A stretch of 64,000 nucleotides of DNA from Brevinematales bacterium. GTDB lineage: Bacteria; Spirochaetota; Brevinematia; Brevinematales; Thermospiraceae. Position 1 is the stretch's first letter; every line of letters begins with the position of its first letter. Below the pieces are notes generated by a model. The model was not told the DNA's origin. It was given only the letters and a program-made list of their open reading frames with translations, and ran no database searches. This document shows, piece by piece, positions 61,252 to 64,000 of this stretch. The position numbers and the translations under genes are program-made. The stretch covers positions 62,001 through 126,000 of the forward strand of contig JABLXN010000001.1 in the NCBI GenBank assembly GCA_013177995.1, read 5' to 3'.

Positions 61252-61542
61252 TCAAATAATCCTGTAGTCAAGTTCATCAGGATTCTGTACATGACCAGGA
61301 CCAAATTTTTGTTGTTTTTGCCAGTCCTTTTCACACAAAACAAAATACACCGCATAATCCTCTTCTTTCAATACCTCCCGAACCTCTTCCCGCAATTGTT
61401 TCAAAACTTCCATTGTGGTATACAATTCAAATACCGAATACTGCACCCTCTGACCATATCTTTCGGCTATTTTCGCCACCTTTCGCAGCCTCTTTGGGCT
61501 TCGGATATCATAAATCACCAGGTAATGCCTCTTCTCCCTCAT
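61252..61542 (-). CDS. cas2: CRISPR-associated endonuclease Cas2 (second copy)
   Basis: 96 aa. LVIYDIRSPKRLRKVAKIAERYGQRVQYSVFEL is the Cas2 ferredoxin-like fold with the metal-binding Asp in YDI. C-terminal AVYFVLCEKDWQKQQ. Cas2 dimers bridge two Cas1 dimers in spacer integration. Its ATG overlaps the stop of the first cas2 by four bases, and the leader promoter starts 10 bases after its own stop. Confidence 0.95.
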   Translation of the reverse strand: MREKRHYLVIYDIRSPKRLRKVAKIAERYGQRVQYSVFELYTTMEVLKQLREEVREVLKEEDYAVYFVLCEKDWQKQQKFGPGHVQNPDELDYRII

Positions 61543-61820
61543 AAGATTCGATAATCCTCCACCTTGAGCATATCTCCCGTGCCATCTTTTTGAATACTCT
61601 CATAACACGTCCGACACAAAGGATACACAAAAAAACTATCCAATCTCAATTTCATCACCCGAAAAACCTCTCTTTTCATCTCTTCTATCATTTCCCACTC
61701 CCCTTCGACCATAAAAAATGACTTCTGCACCCGAAGACCATAACGTTCTAAAAGCTTTGCCACCTTAGCAAGCCTTTTTGGAGAACGGATATCATAACAC
61801 ACCAGAAATATCACCCTCAC
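61539..61820 (-). CDS. cas2: CRISPR-associated endonuclease Cas2 (first copy)
   Basis: 93 aa, GTG start overlapping the cas1 stop (GTGA). FLVCYDIRSPKRLAKVAKLLERYGLRVQKSFFMVEGEWEMIEEMKREVFRVM; metal Asp in YDI is kept. C-terminal part FFVYPLCRTCYESIQ differs from its neighbour and has a CRTC pair often seen in Cas2. Both Cas2 proteins end in DYRI[IL], which suggests divergence after duplication. Confidence 0.95.
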   Translation of the reverse strand: MRVIFLVCYDIRSPKRLAKVAKLLERYGLRVQKSFFMVEGEWEMIEEMKREVFRVMKLRLDSFFVYPLCRTCYESIQKDGTGDMLKVEDYRIL

Positions 61821-62875
61821 CTCCCTACAAATGGTTTATAACTCTCCTCCTCACCCATAACCACTCTTTTGAGGTGTCTCACCTGTTCAAGCAAAATCTG
61901 TCTCCAGGAGACAACCTCCCCCAATGGTTCATAATACACGTCTTTATCCCGAAGAGTCTCCTCAAAATGCGTAATAACCTTCCGACACCCATCAGTAGTG
62001 AGAAGAACACCCTTTTTCGTCTCAAGAGAACCCCCTTCTTCAAGCGGAAAATCAATACTTTCTCGTCCAAACTCCTTCTCCTCAAAATCCTCTGGCTTCA
62101 AAACTCCCTTATTGAAAAGAGAAATCACCAGATTATCCACCAAAAGAGCACGAAACTCCTCCATACAATCAAGAGCAAGCGAAGGCCTATTGTACTCCAA
62201 AGCATGAAAAAAACCCACTCTGACATCAAACCCCTCCGTCATCAGAAAACCATCTAACCGGTAAAAAAGGAGCGTGTACAAAAAACTGAGAACTGCATTC
62301 ACATTATCCTCCGGTGGTTGACGCGTTCGCCCACAAAAGACCGCCCACTCTGGCAAAAAAGCCCTGGCCAAAACGGCAAAATACAATTTAGCCGCCAAAC
62401 CTTCATGCCCACGCACTTCTTCAACTGTACTGGATTCTCTGACCCGTCTTTTCACCTGTTCCACATCCCTCACATACCCCAACAATACCTCATCGAGCTT
62501 TCTATTGCGAATGATACGCCTCATCACCAGTATCTGATTCTCAATCTTGGCCTCAACAATTGCCTGAGAAAAACGAAGACAAAAACCAGAGTTTTTCAAA
62601 AGATCATACTGCTTCATCCGAAGAGCCACATGCTCCCTCTCCCCATAGGTCAACCTGGCATTGAACGCCCCATTTCTATTCAAAAAAACAACTGGTAGTT
62701 TCCAATGTACCAATGTAGCCAGCGCAGAACGAGTTATATCCACTCCCCCAAGAAAAACAATCTGATCCACACTTCCAGGTCTGATAATCTCCTTGAAAGA
62801 AGGCGTTTCAAGAACAAGATTCTTGTTTTCCTGACGGAGTTTTCCCCCTTCGGTCAAGACGTAAACATGAGACAT
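61817..62875 (-). CDS. cas1: CRISPR integrase Cas1
   Basis: 352 aa from 62875, with AGGAGG five bases upstream; an in-frame extension would start in the repeat element. N-terminal beta domain (SHVYVLTEGGKLRQENKNLVL, IVFLGGVDITRSALATL) and helical catalytic domain with Glu in VRGHEGLAAKLYF, His in VGFFHALEYNRPSLALD and acid in LDCMEEFR. It integrates new spacers at the leader end. No reverse transcriptase fusion. First gene of cas1-cas2-cas2; the element copy E lies directly before its ribosome site. Confidence 0.97.
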   Translation of the reverse strand: MSHVYVLTEGGKLRQENKNLVLETPSFKEIIRPGSVDQIVFLGGVDITRSALATLVHWKLPVVFLNRNGAFNARLTYGEREHVALRMKQYDLLKNSGFCLRFSQAIVEAKIENQILVMRRIIRNRKLDEVLLGYVRDVEQVKRRVRESSTVEEVRGHEGLAAKLYFAVLARAFLPEWAVFCGRTRQPPEDNVNAVLSFLYTLLFYRLDGFLMTEGFDVRVGFFHALEYNRPSLALDCMEEFRALLVDNLVISLFNKGVLKPEDFEEKEFGRESIDFPLEEGGSLETKKGVLLTTDGCRKVITHFEETLRDKDVYYEPLGEVVSWRQILLEQVRHLKRVVMGEEESYKPFVGR

Positions 62876-62888
62876 CCTCTCCTCCTGA

Positions 62889-63087
62889 GAGCCTTGCACG
62901 GGTGTTTTCTTCCCCTGTTTGGGTCAGGGGCTACGCCCCTGAAACCCCGCTTTTTCTGTTCACAAGGGCTTATTTGTCTTTTTTTATGAAAAAAATAGGC
63001 TTGTTTATTATGGAAAGAAATATTTTTATACTACTTTTTGCTTTTTATTACTTTCTTGAGACCTTTGCACATTCGTGCAAAGGTCTC
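62889..63087 (-). repeat. Dispersed 200-bp element, copy E, in the cas1 leader
   Basis: Inverted relative to the other four copies. Minus-strand order: perfect hairpin GAGACCTTTGCAC-GAAT-GTGCAAAGGTCTC (63087-63058), AT-rich body, GGGGC-GTA-GCCCC, and terminal CACCCGTGCAAGGCTC. It is flanked by the 11-bp direct repeat TCTCCTCCTGA (plus strand) at 62878-62888 and 63084-63094; four bases of the right copy coincide with the element end. The repeated bases include the cas1 Shine-Dalgarno sequence. Confidence 0.92.
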
Positions 63088-63107
63088 CTCCTGATAACTT
63101 TTCTCAC

Positions 63108-63113
63108 ATTATA
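63108..63113 (-). promoter_or_regulatory. Possible -10 box upstream of the cas1 leader element
   Basis: TATAAT on the minus strand between the CARF nuclease stop and element copy E, with a weak -35 only. It may be the original cas1 promoter, now about 230 bp from the gene. Confidence 0.3.
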
Positions 63114-63187
63114 CAGGAAAAGAGTTCATCCTGTATCCTCATTTCTTGAATTTTTTTAGTTGCTCCTTCTCTCTACTCTTGCTTGTC

Positions 63188-64000
63188 CTATAGCTTTCTC
63201 TCAAGATACTCTTCGATCTTGTCAAAGTAGCAGTAGTCCAATCCCGCCTGCTCACATTTCACCTTCTGATCTCGAATGGTCTGTGATACCCAGTGATATT
63301 CCTTCCCCTCTAAAAAAGAAAGCATCGGACCCACAATCACCGACTTCCCATAGGGACCGGATTTCTGATAGGCGCCATGCTCCTTACCTCGAGCCGTATC
63401 CGTCTCAAACTCCCCTGATTTCATCTCCACGAGAAGAAGTGTCCCATAGCTGGTAACAATCACAAGGTCATATTCAGCATCATGCTTATCAGAAACCGTA
63501 CACCCCTTCTTGCGTGTTTTCACACTATAGAAAAGCCCGCATACCCTCTCCCTCAGATCACTTTTCTCCTGCAGGATACGAACCACCTCAGAGACCACCA
63601 TTTTTTCAAAGGCTATTCCTATCCTGTCAAAATATATCACATTACTCGAACGTATCAAATATCGCCCGTCCTTTTTTTCCACGTTTTTAAAGTGCCCCCC
63701 ACAGGAGGTGAGCCAGGATTCAAGAACGCGATATTTCTCTTCTTCAATGCCCCTTTTATCAATGATAGGTCCATTGTACTCCCCATTCTCCTGAATATGC
63801 CGGGATTCTGCCTCCACATATTCGGCCATCTTTTTCTTGAGGACATTCCAGTACTCCTTATACATCCTGGGAATATCATAATAAAGTTCAGCAAGCCTCT
63901 GAAATTCTCTCCAGTCATTTTTTCTCTTTGCTGTGTCTATGTACTTTTTCATCTCTCTCATTTTGGTATCATACCGACCAAAACCTGTATCGCCTGCTAT
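63188..64000 (-). CDS. CARF-type PD-(D/E)XK nuclease (Can/Card1-like), 5' end cut off by the window
   Basis: The frame is open through base 64000, so the N-terminus is outside; about 270 C-terminal residues are visible. The last ~130 residues hold a restriction-nuclease-like core: GIAFEKMVVSEVVRIL, then DAEYDLVIVTSYGTLLLVEM with KSGEF, giving D-x13-E-x-K, the PD-(D/E)XK pattern. The same layout (CARF sensor, then DUF1887-type nuclease) is found in Can1/Can2/Card1 effectors that are activated by cyclic oligoadenylate made by type III CRISPR complexes. The preceding segment AGDTGFGRYDTK would join the CARF part. Upstream of cas1 on the same strand. Confidence 0.7.
   Translation of the reverse strand: MAGDTGFGRYDTKMREMKKYIDTAKRKNDWREFQRLAELYYDIPRMYKEYWNVLKKKMAEYVEAESRHIQENGEYNGPIIDKRGIEEEKYRVLESWLTSCGGHFKNVEKKDGRYLIRSSNVIYFDRIGIAFEKMVVSEVVRILQEKSDLRERVCGLFYSVKTRKKGCTVSDKHDAEYDLVIVTSYGTLLLVEMKSGEFETDTARGKEHGAYQKSGPYGKSVIVGPMLSFLEGKEYHWVSQTIRDQKVKCEQAGLDYCYFDKIEEYLERKL

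Noticed and set aside
1-64000. tRNA or rRNA genes
   Set aside because: No T-arm or acceptor patterns or conserved rRNA blocks were noticed on either strand by eye; a covariance-model scan would be decisive.

Overview
The window is a chromosomal segment of moderate GC content from a bacterium of the spirochaete phylum, possibly a free-living or thermophilic lineage; this is inferred from gene content, since there is no rRNA gene here. The main pointers are a FlgN-FlgK-FlgL-FliW-CsrA operon followed by a bactofilin, a fliP-fliQ-fliR-flhB-flhA-flhF-flhG operon, a fliA-hpf-hprK cluster, STAS anti-anti-sigma factors and many secreted or lipobox proteins. Clear sigma70-type promoters (TTGACA/TATAAT, 16-18 bp spacing) and strong Shine-Dalgarno sites allow many starts to be fixed.

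Layout. 1-6.4 kb: secreted carbohydrate enzymes (truncated amylo-1,6-glucosidase-like protein, six-hairpin glycosidase lipoprotein) and an N-acetylglutamate kinase/synthase-like fusion. 6.4-15.1 kb, minus strand: RNase P RNA, aroA, 5-formyl-THF cyclo-ligase, then an operon running ruvB, flavin reductase-like, TldE/PmbA-like, lipoprotein, a large unknown protein and a HEAT-repeat protein. 15.5-17.4 kb: LolA-like protein and two STAS proteins. 17.7-22.9 kb: flagellar late operon behind a sigma28-like promoter. 23-38 kb: antiporter, hybrid PAS sensor kinase, aspS-PIN/TRAM-ispF-lepB operon, TrpR-like regulator with a J-domain protein, radical SAM/methyltransferase/AsmA operon, and an ISNCY-type insertion sequence. 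38-46 kb: OmpA-like lipoprotein, pgk-tpiA, ComEC, a degenerate H-NOX-like protein and a pullulanase lipoprotein. 46-58 kb: a GC-rich stem-loop-rich intergenic block, fliA-hpf-hprK, mltG/rlmB and the flagellar export operon. 58-64 kb: a 36-repeat CRISPR array with two cas2 genes, cas1 and a truncated CARF-type PD-(D/E)XK nuclease.

Two systems deserve attention. First, the CRISPR locus. Several spacers resample the same invader genes with synonymous differences, which fixes their reading frame on the plus strand. The array promoter (perfect TTGACA/17/TATACT) and terminator show transcription from the minus strand, so crRNAs would be antisense to invader mRNA. That fits a type III RNA-targeting system, as does the nearby CARF nuclease. 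The interference genes are outside the window. Second, a roughly 200-bp dispersed non-coding element is present five times. One copy sits in the 5' leader of cas1, flanked by an 11-bp direct repeat that duplicates the cas1 Shine-Dalgarno sequence. This marks it as a recently mobile MITE-like family.
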